Assembly: GCF_029168945.1 (NCBI RefSeq)
Contig: NC_083610.1
Span: forward strand, 71,167,580-71,231,579
From: Cannabis sativa
Lineage: Eukaryota; Streptophyta; Magnoliopsida; Rosales; Cannabaceae
Direction: 5' to 3'
DNA length: 64,000 nucleotides
Part shown: positions 46,615 through 58,300 of the stretch, in pieces
Layout: each line of letters opens with the position of its first letter
Position numbering within the stretch: position 1 is the first letter of the stretch
Notes under the pieces: model-generated
Told to the model about the DNA's origin: nothing
Seen by the model: only the letters and a program-made list of their open reading frames with translations
Database searches by the model: none
Program-made: the position numbers and the translations under genes

Positions 46615-47733
46615 TCAACCCTCTTCCAATGTGATGGAGGTCTTTGCTCGATCAACCTCACCACCCCCAAACTTCACTCCTTGGCCTTTCACCAAAAATT
46701 TTCTTCTTGAAAGTGCATCACGTAGTTCTACCACCCCGTCGGGGTATACTCTCACCACCAAGAAAGATCCATCACACCTTGAATCTAGTCGTCCATGAGT
46801 AGCCTTCGTTAAAGAGTTAGCAAAAATCACTTGCTGCCCAACTTTAAACATTTGAGACCAAATTTTTCTACTAAACTTCTTTTTCTTTCTCTTCTTTGTG
46901 GGTGGTTTTTTAGGTTCAAATGATGTTTTGTCTTTGCTTTCTCGCAGCTCGTGATCCTTAGCAATTTCTTTAAGGGGAATCTTCTTTCTCACCTTCTTAC
47001 TATTTTTGAATTTGGACTCCTCAACCATGTTAGGATCCATATCTCCAATTGCTAAGCATTCTCCTATTGCATCCGGAGCACGTATGGGATGGAAAACCTT
47101 GAATGTGGCTTGTTCATCTTGAGCTCTCATGGTAAGCTCTCCCTTTTCAACATCTATCAAAGTTCTTCCCGTGGCAAGAAATGGCCTCCCTAAAATGATT
47201 GGAACTTCCCTATCTTCCTCATAGTCAAGAATAATGAAATCGGCCGGAAAAATGAACTTATCCACTTGTACCAACACATCTTCAATTTTCCCTTCCGGAT
47301 GAGCCATGGAACGATCAGCTAATTGCAAAGTGACGGTGGTTGGCCTTGCTTCTCCAATTCCCAACTTCCTAAAAATAGACATAGGCATGAAATTAATACT
47401 AGCTCCCAAGTCACAAAGAGCTCTTCCAACATCTCGACCCCCTATAGAAATTGGAATTGTAAAGCTGCCCGGATCTTTCAATTTGGGCGGGATTTTACTT
47501 TTCAACATAGCACTACATCCCTCCGTCAAAGCAACCGTTTCAAACTCGCCAAGCCTCCTTTTCTTTGTCAAAATATCCTTCAAAAACTTCACATAAGTTG
47601 GCATTTGCTCCAAAGCTTCTACTAATGGTATGTTGATGTGGAGCTGCTTTAGAACATCAAGAAATCTCCGGAATCGACCATCGTCTTGCTGCTTCTTGAA
47701 TCGTTGAGGAAATGGTGGAGGTGGCTTTTGCAA
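46615..47733 (-). CDS. Protease joined to integrase C-terminus (non-autonomous Athila)
   Basis: A 372-residue frame. Residues 1-90 are the gag-protease linker typical of Athila (FPQRF, then LDVLKQLHINIP, then LEQMP.YVKFLKDIL). The aspartic protease has DLGA at 108-111 and ends near VPIILGRPFLATGR. After a lysine-rich linker (about 240-290), residues 296-353 (VGQQVIFANSL, GRLDSRCDGSFLV, VELRD) match the integrase C-terminal domain, not protease or RT. An internal deletion has therefore removed RT, RNase H and the integrase catalytic core while leaving one open frame. It is in the same frame as the gag upstream, separated only by a TGA at 47743-47745. The protein could be made by readthrough or be untranslated; that is not known. 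Confidence 0.82.
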   Translation of the reverse strand: MQKPPPPFPQRFKKQQDDGRFRRFLDVLKQLHINIPLVEALEQMPTYVKFLKDILTKKRRLGEFETVALTEGCSAMLKSKIPPKLKDPGSFTIPISIGGRDVGRALCDLGASINFMPMSIFRKLGIGEARPTTVTLQLADRSMAHPEGKIEDVLVQVDKFIFPADFIILDYEEDREVPIILGRPFLATGRTLIDVEKGELTMRAQDEQATFKVFHPIRAPDAIGECLAIGDMDPNMVEESKFKNSKKVRKKIPLKEIAKDHELRESKDKTSFEPKKPPTKKRKKKKFSRKIWSQMFKVGQQVIFANSLTKATHGRLDSRCDGSFLVVRVYPDGVVELRDALSRRKFLVKGQGVKFGGGEVDRAKTSITLEEG

Positions 47734-47742
47734 AGACTTTTC

Positions 47743-49338
47743 TCAGAAAGGCACGTCGACAGATGTCAGTAACCACGGGGGAATTTCAGCAGCTGAAATT
47801 GCTGGTTTTTTCTTCATTTCCCCCTCTTTTTGGATTGAAGAGGGCTCCTTACTGCCTGTTGCAACCACATTTGACTCAAGAATTTTTCTACTTCTCAAGG
47901 TTATCGCTTTGCAATGCTTTTTGCCATCTCTTCTTGGGTTTTCGGTGTCACTAGGCAAAGTGCTTTGTGGTCTATTCTTCAAATCATTGGCCAATTGCCC
48001 CAATTGAACTTCAAGATTCCGAAGAGATGCTGCTTGGCTTTGAATTACAGCGTCATTCTTGGCCATATAATCTCTCATTAAGCTCTCCAAAGAACTAGTT
48101 TGAGAGCCTTGAGGTTGGTGAGGTTGTTGAGGTCTTGGTTGTTGAGAAAAACCCGGTGGAAATGATTGCTTTCCTTGTGCTTGTTGTGCTCCACTTGAAC
48201 TTGCCCCTTGACCTCCCCATGAAAAGTTCGGATGATGCTTCCATGCCGGATTGTAGGAGTTTGAGTATGGATTGTTGTTGCGGTTAAAGTTTTGATTACC
48301 CACATAGCAAACCGAAGCTGGATTTGAAGGGCAATTTTCAAAAGTATGCCCATCACCACAATACACACAAGAAATTTCGGCCCTTTGAATGGCAGCGGCT
48401 GGTTGTACACTTCCTCCCATATTCATATTCTTCAAAATGTTGGTCATTGAGGCCATTTGAGCGGTTAGAGCGGTCAAGGCATCTACTTCAAGAACACCCG
48501 CTACTTTTCGACTTGTAGGAGCTCTATTAGTTGACCATTGATAGTTGTTGCTAGCTATCCTTTCCAAAATCTCAAAAGCTTCATTATAAGACTTGGAAAG
48601 AATGGCTCCATTAGCGGAGGCATCCAACACCATCCTAGATGCCGCATTGAGACCATTGTAAAATGTCTCAAGTTGGATACAATGAGGAATACCATGGTGT
48701 GGGCACTTCCTTAACAACTCCTTGAATCTTTCCCATGCATCACTAGTAGTCTCGTCTTCCAATTGTTGAAAAGACATGATCTCGCTTCGAAACTTTGCAT
48801 TTATTGTTGGAGGAAAGTACTTTCTCAAGAATTTTTCAGCCAAGTCATTCCAATTAGTCACCGAATCGGGAGGAAGAGTGTTAAGCCATGCTCTAGCCCG
48901 ATCCCTCAAGGAAAATGGGAACAACTTCAATCTTAAAGCCTCTTCACTTACTCCTTGTAACTTGAAAGAGTCACTCACCTCCAAAAATGAGCGAATATGG
49001 AGGTGAGGATCTTCCGTTGGCGACCCACCAAATTGACCAACCGTTTGGAGCATTTGAAACATGACGGGCTTGAGCTCAAAGTGAGGTGCTTGGATTTCGG
49101 GTCTCACAATACCCGGATTTAGCTCATTGAACATAGGGGTTGCATACTCTCTTATTGCTCGGGCTTTATCATCGGCCAAAGCAATAGGATTGGCTTCATT
49201 ATGAGCACCCCCAACTTCAAACCCATCAGCCATATTGCAGCGTTTTTTAGCCTTTTGTTCCTTCCTTTTTTGTCTGAAAGTGCGTTCAATTTCAGGGTCA
49301 ATAGGAGCAAGTTCAAGGTCCTCTTCTTGCTCGTTCAT
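47743..49338 (-). CDS. Athila-type gag (retrotransposon capsid)
   Basis: 531 residues, open from the Met at 49338. The retrotrans_gag domain covers about 80-260 (ALRLKLFPFSLRDRARAWL, then WNDLAEKFLRKYFPP). A zinc knuckle CVYCGDGHTFENC lies at 324-336. A glutamine- and proline-rich stretch (about 375-415) and a coiled region follow. It is the structural protein that packages the element's RNA in cytoplasmic particles. The frame ends in TGA at 47743-47745 and continues in the same frame into the protease ORF. The start lies about 110 bp after the primer binding site. Confidence 0.9.
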   Translation of the reverse strand: MNEQEEDLELAPIDPEIERTFRQKRKEQKAKKRCNMADGFEVGGAHNEANPIALADDKARAIREYATPMFNELNPGIVRPEIQAPHFELKPVMFQMLQTVGQFGGSPTEDPHLHIRSFLEVSDSFKLQGVSEEALRLKLFPFSLRDRARAWLNTLPPDSVTNWNDLAEKFLRKYFPPTINAKFRSEIMSFQQLEDETTSDAWERFKELLRKCPHHGIPHCIQLETFYNGLNAASRMVLDASANGAILSKSYNEAFEILERIASNNYQWSTNRAPTSRKVAGVLEVDALTALTAQMASMTNILKNMNMGGSVQPAAAIQRAEISCVYCGDGHTFENCPSNPASVCYVGNQNFNRNNNPYSNSYNPAWKHHPNFSWGGQGASSSGAQQAQGKQSFPPGFSQQPRPQQPHQPQGSQTSSLESLMRDYMAKNDAVIQSQAASLRNLEVQLGQLANDLKNRPQSTLPSDTENPRRDGKKHCKAITLRSRKILESNVVATGSKEPSSIQKEGEMKKKPAISAAEIPPWLLTSVDVPF

Positions 49339-49450
49339 ACACTAGATTACACCTGAAAAAGAAAAATTCAGCGCACCAAAATAGGATTAAAACTTTAAAC
49401 CAGAAAATAAATTGCAAAATAGTTGATAATATACAATTTTTAGTTTCAAT

Positions 49451-49467
49451 CCCCGGCAACGGCGCCA
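49451..49467 (-). other. Primer binding site of the Athila-type element
   Basis: In element orientation it reads TGGCGCCGTTGCCGGGG, the tRNA-Asp complement used by Athila elements. It lies six bases after the 5' LTR end. Confidence 0.92.
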
Positions 49468-49473
49468 AAAACT

Positions 49474-51012
49474 TGTTGTGAAAATTATATACGCAAGTAT
49501 ACGCAGTCACACAAGTAATAAAGTGATAAGTAAGATCGTCTCCACAGGGATTGTAAACAAAGTTTGATGTACAATCAACTAATTACAACTTAAAATAAAA
49601 AGAAATAATATGCAAATGGTTGAGTAATGGTTCAAAATTAAAAATGACATGAATTAAACTTGCTAGAATTAAACTACTGCTGCTGGAAAACAAATTGGCT
49701 GCAAGATAAAAAAGTGTAATATGGCAAAAATGGCTTGAATAACTAATTCCTTCTAGTCAGGTTTTTTTACAGTCAGTACAGCATCGGTTCAACATTACTC
49801 TAGCATTCTACACAGAGATAACAAAAAATTCCTCTAGGCTTGTGAGAACTTTCCAACACTCACAACTTTAATTCTACCATTTAGCTCAATATATTCCTAT
49901 ATCAAACCAATAGCGTAACACCATTCAAACATTCATTTGGTAAGTTATGCAAGGTAAATGAAATATTCCTATTCCACTTACAAAGAAAAGCCTAAATCTA
50001 GGTTTTCACTTGCTCCATTCAAGTTGAACTACTAGATCTAGCCCTTCCGGTACAAGATCTAGCTTAGCAAATTGTTATTCATGGCCAAGAAACAACAATC
50101 AATTAAAATTAAACTCACTTGAATGAACAAAGGCAAACAAATGCTAAAGTAAGCTTAAAATTTAATCATACCCAACTTACAAGTTCATAGTCATTCAAGC
50201 CTCAAAAGTTTAGCTCATATTCAAGTAAGAAGATAAAATCCAAGCTAAAAACAAATCATCCATGGCTGCTGCCCAAATTTACAATCTCAAGAAGTTTTTT
50301 GATACTAAGTACAATAAAAAATAAAAGAGAGTAAAGAAAGAAAACTAAAGAAAAGGGGTAAAAGAAAAGTCAAACACTAAGGCTTGGTCCCCTCTTCTTT
50401 CTTCTTTGTAGTACTTCCTGCTGTGAATTAAAAGCTTCTCCAGAAAAATATGGCAGCTGCCCAAGTACGAAAATTGATGAAGATGATAATGGTGTACTTC
50501 CCTTTCCTTCTCTTTTTGTTGTTGGGTTTTTAGGGTACAAACTTCATACCCCAAAATAGAAGCCCAAACTTTTCCACTTTGGCCCACTAGGGTTAGACCC
50601 CTTTCTTCCACATCAGCTGGCTGGTGCAATTTGAGTGACTGGACCGAAGTTGCTGAGGTGGATAAGTGAAATTCGTGTTTCCATGTCACTGCCAGGATCC
50701 TGAATTCACTTCAGCATTGCTTTAGCATTGCTTCAGCAATCAGCCCAGTTTCAGCTTGTGCTCCTTTTCTTCCTTGCTTCTTTTTCTTTTTCCTATCAAT
50801 TTAATTCCTCCTTTTTCAACAAAATAAGCACAGTTAATTGGAAAAACACACCCAACAATATCAATATTTACAAAACTTAAAGGTTAGATTACTAAATAGA
50901 AAATAACACTAAAACTAATTAAAATTAAGCAAAATAAACACATTTTCACTACTCTCCTCACAATACTTTAGTTTAAAAGCATAAAAATTAACTCTATACC
51001 ATAAAGTTATCA
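49474..51012 (-). repeat. 5' LTR of the Athila-type element
   Basis: 1539 bp, TG...CA, the partner of 43011-44550. It should carry the promoter on the - strand. The bases at 51013-51017 (GTTGA) close the target duplication. Confidence 0.95.
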
Positions 51013-51928
51013 GTTGACATCCTCAACTAGGGTTTTAGTTTTCGGGACTGACTTAGTGAGAATGGGTCAAACTTTGCATTGTGACATGAACTAGACATAC
51101 CACAGACATATTTGAGGCATCATAATCAGATTCGGAGAAAGTTCATTTTTAGCACACAGAGCACTCGGCGCTTGAGCACCCAGTGCCTAAGTTGACAATT
51201 TGTCAATCTAGGCACCTTCTAAGTATTAGATCGACGATCCGACTTTTTCATCTTCCTTGTCTTCATAAAAAAATGGGGAAATAGATACTTCTGAGGAAGA
51301 AACAACACGTATTGGGTGCTAGAAGCAAGGCCAAGCGCCCAAGTTGATATTTTGTAAACCTAGGTCGATTTCAATGATGTTTTCCGAGAATTCTTTTGAG
51401 CATCTTCTATGTTTTCAGCAAAGATTAAGATTCAACTATTTTTGGGCCCAAACAAAACTTTCGAAGGGCCATAAAAGGGACCTAGCGCCCAAGTTGACAT
51501 ATTGTCAACCTGGGCTATTTCCAATCAAGTTCTTGAAAAATTGTCCTGAGTATTTTTTCTGTCATCAGAAATAGTGAAGATTCAAGCAAACTCAGGGAGA
51601 AAACCACAAACCCGAGGCCATAGAAGCAAAGCCTAATGCCCATGTTGACTTGGTGCTAAGCCCATCACCCAGGTTGACAATCAACCTAGTGCGCTAGTTT
51701 CGATCATTCAAATGCCAAATTATCCAAGCATTCAATCTGGAATGGTCAAAACGGGGTAGGAGACCTCGTCCTCAAGTTCTGAAACCTTGGAAGTATCAAA
51801 ACAACATCCCGGAAGCTTTGAAAAAAGCACCCAGCGCCCATGTTGGCAAATAGCCTGGTGCACTGGGTTCTGCTTATTTGATTCTGATTCTATTTCGACC
51901 ATCTGTCTAGTTTTTTGTAATAACTAAA

Positions 51929-52903
<975 letters not shown>

Positions 52904-53539
52904 TAACTAAATCCCATAAAGTCAGAAAGGTCAAATTCACAACTTTACATTTCTCATTTCCAACATGGGAAGAACACTCAGAAATGAAGAGTTTCAAGTC
53001 TCTCATTTCTACAAAATAACAATATCTCTGAGAACTAGTGACCAGCTTTGCCAGAACACAAAAACAGACTAAGTGATGTCAAAATATTACTTAGACATCA
53101 AAAGTACATCCATAGGATGTTTTCCCATTCACCTAGCCTCCATGTTGACGTCATATGTCAACTTGGGCGCTGGGATGTCAACTTGGGCACTAGGTTATGA
53201 AATGCCTTCAGTAACACGGCCATAACTTACTCAATATTAATCTTATTGATGTGATTCAAATTGTGTTTCGAAACTATTTCAATGCTCTATCAAGTGATGT
53301 TCAAACTTTAGTCGTAATTCTAAAGTTATCGGCCTCAAATTTCACCCCAAGAGAGTTACAAAAATAAGCAATGGCTTACCCAAAGTAGGTTCCGCCGTCA
53401 CGACCTGCTCAGAAAATTGTCTATCAACCTTAGAAGTTATTTTTGACTGTTGTATCATCATCAACGATCAAAATTAGCCAATTTAGATTTTTTTCATATT
53501 TTGAATTGCCTTATTCTTCTTTACCGAAACCTTACCTGA

Positions 53540-54160
53540 CTTTTTCGAACATGATATAACTCCATGGCCTAAGCCTCCACAAGCTAAACATTTAGTAGGG
53601 AGTCATTCATACTCCACCTTTTGATCCACCAATTGCCCATTTTCTTTCAAAAGGCAGATTGTTGAGGGAGGATTATCTGAGATTTCCATCTCCACAAGAA
53701 CTCTAGCAAACTTTACCATTGATCGATCCCTAGTTACCTTGTCAACCATTATCGACTTGCCAATTATACTCACCAAAGCACTTAGAGTTTTCCTTCCCCA
53801 ATATTGAAGGCCTAGGTCATTTAGAGGAATCCTTAACAAGATCGATTTAACCAATTTTAAAGTGTCCATATCCTTAGACCAAGGCCAAAGTATCACATGT
53901 TTCTTATCAAAATGGATAACACCACTCTCCAACACCAAATCCCTTGTAACTTCATCCCTAAACATTACCAAAGTATACCTAGTGTGCATTTGCACAATAC
54001 AATCTACCACCAAATTTTCCCACACTCTCTTAATGAAACCTTCAAAAACTAAAATTAAAGGGTAAGTTCCCATCACAATGTAGACTATAGAAGATTGCCA
54101 AAAGGAAGCCTCTTCCTCAACCTCTTCTAGATCAATTTTTGCTATTATCTAATCACCCTG
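53540..54160 (-). pseudogene. DUF4283 plus zinc-knuckle protein fragment
   Basis: On the - strand a reading of about 157 codons (54076-53603) shows LVFEGFIKRVWENL, YTLVMFRDEVTRDLVLE and VILWPWSKDMD, typical of plant DUF4283 proteins (LINE ORF1-like and related). After the in-frame stop at 53603-53605 the same frame continues with a CCHC knuckle CLACGGLGHGVISC (about 53549-53590). Upstream of 54076 the frame also looks related (EEEASFWQSSIV) but meets a stop. This is a broken retrotransposon-type gene. Confidence 0.72.
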
Positions 54161-54901
54161 TTTTAAAGGTTTCTCGTATTGAAGTTTATTTGATGGAGGA
54201 TTGACCTGGTTCTCCTCCAATTTCCCCCAAACTTCTTTGCAACATCATGGTAATCCACCGTAGCTCCTTGTTGCACTTGCTCCGACCAAGATCGACAAGC
54301 AGACAATCGATTAACCTTCATCAACTCATCAACGCCTATACTTATAAATCAGAGTAAGTAATCCTCACCCTTGACTCACCATCTCTGAAGTCTCCTAGTT
54401 TGAAGGGAGCTTACTCGCTGCAATCTCATCAAGAGCATCAGTCAGAGCTTTGACACCTCCTTCTTTTTCCTACCCAAAGAAACGAAAGATCTCAACTTTT
54501 TTCAAAATTTAATAAAATATTACTATAACTAAAATATATAATTAAAAATAAAATAAATTATAACTATAATAGTATTAAATTAAGAAAAAGACTGCACCAT
54601 TACTTTCCTTCCTATTTTTTTGAAGAGGAGGATAAAAAAAACTGTCGGTTTAAAGATTATGTCGTTTGCCACACCAAACACTTTCGAATTATGTCGTTTT
54701 TCGCCTGATTGAGAGTAGACGACACGAACCTTCTGTGTAGCGGTAAAACGACAACAAAAGTTTTTCTTTTGTAGTAAAAACGACAACGAACTTTGAAGTA
54801 TTAGAGAACTTCGTTCGAATCGACCAAAATCGAATAAAAGATTACAGACGCGGCCATTTCCTTTGTATTATTTTGAACAAGAAAGAAAGAAAGGAAAGGA
54901 G

Positions 54902-54904
<3 letters not shown>
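54161..54904. other. Intergenic and probable promoter region of the small membrane-protein gene
   Basis: Upstream part: decayed protein-like text on the - strand (to about 54340). From about 54640 on there are two GTCGTTT and two AAACGAC motifs (54660-54790) before the GA tract. No clear TATA box was identified. Confidence 0.4.

Positions 54905-54952
<48 letters not shown>
54905..54952 (+). repeat. (GA)n tract directly before the start codon
   Basis: 24 perfect AG units end at base 54952; the ATG starts at 54953. It would lie in the 5' UTR of the small gene. Such GAGA tracts are bound by plant BBR/BPC proteins in other genes; a role here is only inferred. Confidence 0.92.
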
Positions 54953-54960
<8 letters not shown>

Positions 54961-55349
54961 GTCCCTTACCCGAAGATCCATGCAAATCTCATCTCTGCTC
55001 TCATCGCTTTTGCTGCTCTGCGTTTCGGGTATAGTTCTCTTTCTCTCTAATTTTTTTTTGGGAAGCAGATCGAGGTTCGTTGGTAAATTTTGATCTAACA
55101 TGAAATTTTGTTGTTGCTGAAGGTCTAGCGACCGCGATTGATCCCGCAATTTCGAAATCTGAGAGCAAATCAAGCTCGGCAGGGATCAAGGTACTGATTA
55201 TATTGCTGGGTTTGGTGGCAGTAATTGGATTCTGTGTCTTGTTATTCAAATTATGGCAAAAAAAGAAGAGGGAAGAACAACACGCTCGTCTTCTCAAGCT
55301 GTTTGAGGATGACGATGAGCTTGAGGTTGAATTAGGTATTCGCGATTGA
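54953..55349 (+). CDS. Small membrane protein, two exons, 100 residues
   Basis: Exons 54953-55028 and 55123-55349, intron 55029-55122 with GT-AG ends and consistent phase (one base, then two). The product starts MTMSLTRRSMQISSLLSSLLLLCVSG, which looks like a signal peptide, then a serine-rich segment, then one hydrophobic stretch (about residues 48-67, IKVLIILLGLVAVIGFCVLL), a basic stop-transfer motif (WQKKKR), and an acidic tail ending in LFEDDDELEVELGIRD. It is probably a type I single-pass protein of the secretory pathway. I do not recognise a named family. A second Met at 54959 could be used instead. Downstream, AATAAG near 55598 may be the polyadenylation signal. Confidence 0.75.
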
Positions 55350-58300
55350 TGTAGCTCATTACCCTAATACGCTCCGACGAATGATTTTGATTCGGAATCG
55401 GATTAGGTGCGCTTTGGGTTAAATTTAGGTCATTTACAGAATTATTGTAATTAGTGATATACATCTTTTCTTGTATACTAATGTCATTTGTGCTTATAGT
55501 AGTTGATCCGTTTGTGGAATTGTTGAAAATTTTGTATGGATGTTTTTTTTGGGGTTTTGCCCTAAATCTTTGATTTGCATTCTGTATTACATTTTGGAAT
55601 AAGATTTTATTTGATTTTTTTTCGTATGTGTTGTTTTGCATGCATGGGCTTATATATATATATATATACTTCTGTATAATCAATTCTTGTGCATTCAGTT
55701 TTATATGTTGGTCCAATTTGGGATTTAGGATATTGATTGACAATTATGCCAATTGTTAAGAATGCTGTGTACTCTTTTATTATGTATATTCGGATTGTCT
55801 GTGAAAAGTTCCTTATCAATATTTGGAGATGAATTCTTTTATCTTTTATTCTTTTTATGTACTGGGTATGATATAGGATCAGAAGAGAACTAGCTAAATG
55901 TGTGTTTAAAAATTGGTGATGTAGGTATTGTCTATTTGTTATTTTAATAGCATTTTGGACATGTTAGCACACATGCATCAGATCAGGGCAACTTAACATC
56001 TTTGCTCTAAAACTTGCTATGCTCCAAACTGTGGGATTGGCAATGTTGGATCTAGATAATTCCGTAGTAACATCTACTGAAGTACCATAATTGTTGTTTA
56101 TGCTCTTTCGTATCTCTTTATGTTTTAGTGTTATGTCATATTCAGTAACTTGCTGTTCTTTTTAGCTTTCTTCCATCTAATTAGAATTTTTTTCTACACA
56201 ATCATATTTAACCAGACATTAATCACATGATATCTATGTTATATTTGACTTCCACATAACTATTTCCTTTTGTATTCTACTAGTCCGTTTGTCTTGTGCA
56301 TCAGTTTATTTTTGTAAATTATGACCAAAATAGACTACTCTTTTTCCTTAATGGCCTATTGTATGTCAGCATAATTTTATGTCATATCATATCATACACT
56401 ATTTTATTTTCCGTTTGTTTTTCATGGTCCTTTAGCTAGGTAGTTTTGTTTTGTCTTTAGCTCTAGCAAACATGCTTACAATCCCAAAAGGGAAAATAAA
56501 TCCAGTATAGGATTATACCGATAGGTCATGGAGGATTTGGCAGAGGTCAATTTGTTTTAGTTCATTGATGAATTATCATTGATTTAGATTGTTCAAAAAG
56601 AGAGGGAGGGAGGGAGGAGGGGAGATGGATGTGCTATGCTTAAGATTCTGTGATAATATAATGGGAGATGTTGATGGAAACTATGATGTCAAATGTCAAA
56701 GACTTGTGATAACCCTCGTCCTTTGGTGGATGATAGACTTGTGATTCCATTTGTTAATCTTTTGCTCCTTGCTGGTATACCTTTAAATTCGTCTTTGTTT
56801 GTCTCATTTGTTGTTTGATTGTTCAACTATATCATTTTATTTCTAATATTCCTTTTGGGGAGGTGAGGTGGATTAGTATATCTTATCTTTGAAATTGCCA
56901 CGATGAATGGATCAAGGCGTTCTTGAAAGATTCATGCCCGATTTGTACTCTTCTTCACGATATAATGAGTTTGTAGTTAAAAAGATGGCCAAGATCTCCG
57001 ATCTGGTATAACTTCCGTTAAACTTTTTATTGCTTTCCTTCTCTGAAGCTGCTGAGCTTCCCTCGGAGAATGGTGATCAAGACAAGCTGATTGTGTATGA
57101 TGGTCAATTACTAGACAAAGTGAAGATTGCTATCCAAAATTGATATTTAGAATTTAATTTAGACCTAGTCCTAAGCATTTTTTTCCCCCTGAAATGTTTA
57201 AGCTTTCGGAATAAAGGGTATAAATCTTATTTACCTTTTTTTGGTATTGTTTGGATTGTTGATGGGTTAGGGGGTGGTGATGGTGGTTAGATTGCTGCTT
57301 TCTTTATATTCTAATATTGTATAGGAGAGAGAGATGTAATGTAAGCACCTCACGCACGCGGTGTTAGGTACACCAAGTGTGAAATCAAAACAGCAACTTG
57401 TTTTTAGATTTTTCCTAGTTATGCAAGTTTCCTCTGTGGTTCCTTTACGTATAACAAAGGTAATATCCTTATATTAGAATTGGGGGTAGTGATTTTAAAC
57501 TTTAAAATACCCAAAAGGGTAAAGAATAAGTGAAACGAAAAAGGAAGACTCCTGAGTAGATTATGAGAGGGGAGAGGTTGTAGTGTAGAGTAGTGTAGGT
57601 AATTATACAACACCTAAAGCCTTATTCAACTGTGCATAAATGGGTTGTTGTTGTTAATTTATCTGCTTCCTCCTAGTAGGGAAAGTGAAACCATGATCAT
57701 GGAACAACTCAGCTTGATTATATTTATATTTATATTGGCCTGTTTTTTCTCCCCCACAAAAGGAAAAGAATCTATTTATGTTAATTGCGATTGAGCATTT
57801 ATGAGACCCATACCATGCCATATGACGACTTGGTCGTCATTTCCCACATGATAATACGCAGGTGATATCAGAAGAACAACGCGTGCTTTCATATCCCAAG
57901 ATGAATGAATGAATGAATGAGAGTCATTTATTTGTTTTTTTTAAGTTTATTTTCTTCTCCAAACTAGTCAAAGTCAAATAATCATATGTAGAGAGAAATA
58001 TGATTAAAGTATTTTATTTTCTTCATCACCTCTTTTAGTTTGATAATCCTGGGGTATTTAAAAAAAATAATAATAACAAATTCATTAGAATGGTATTCTA
58101 GCTTGTATATCATCATATATCAGCAGTTTCTTTTATTGAATGTGTCTTTTTTTTTCCTCAGTCCTCTCAATTCCAGCTCCTCATTTGTGGTTTATCTGGA
58201 AATCCACTCATATCTTTTTTTTATGAATTAGTTGTATTAATGTTTTGATCAGTTAATTCGGTGTTAATTAACATGAGAATGGGATATTTATATCGGTTTG

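Larger units (their letters stand above)
43011..51012 (-). mobile_element. Athila-type Gypsy deletion derivative, 8002 bp
   Basis: LTRs of 1540 and 1539 bp at 43011-44550 and 49474-51012 are flanked by a perfect GTTGA target repeat (43006-43010 and 51013-51017). The order on the - strand is 5' LTR, tRNA-Asp primer site, gag, protease fused to an integrase tail, about 2 kb of non-coding DNA, polypurine tract, 3' LTR. RT, RNase H and the integrase core are absent. This resembles the TR-GAG class of non-autonomous elements. The LTRs are about 99% identical, so transposition was recent and must have used RT and integrase from another element. Confidence 0.93.

Noticed and set aside
47306..47625. 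+ strand ORFs opposite the Athila protease
   Set aside because: Shadows of the real - strand frame; no domain.
54863..55093. 76-codon ORF covering the GA run
   Set aside because: It reads the same frame as the small gene's first exon but would extend upstream through the GA run and past the splice donor; a normal start at 54953 with splicing gives a better protein.
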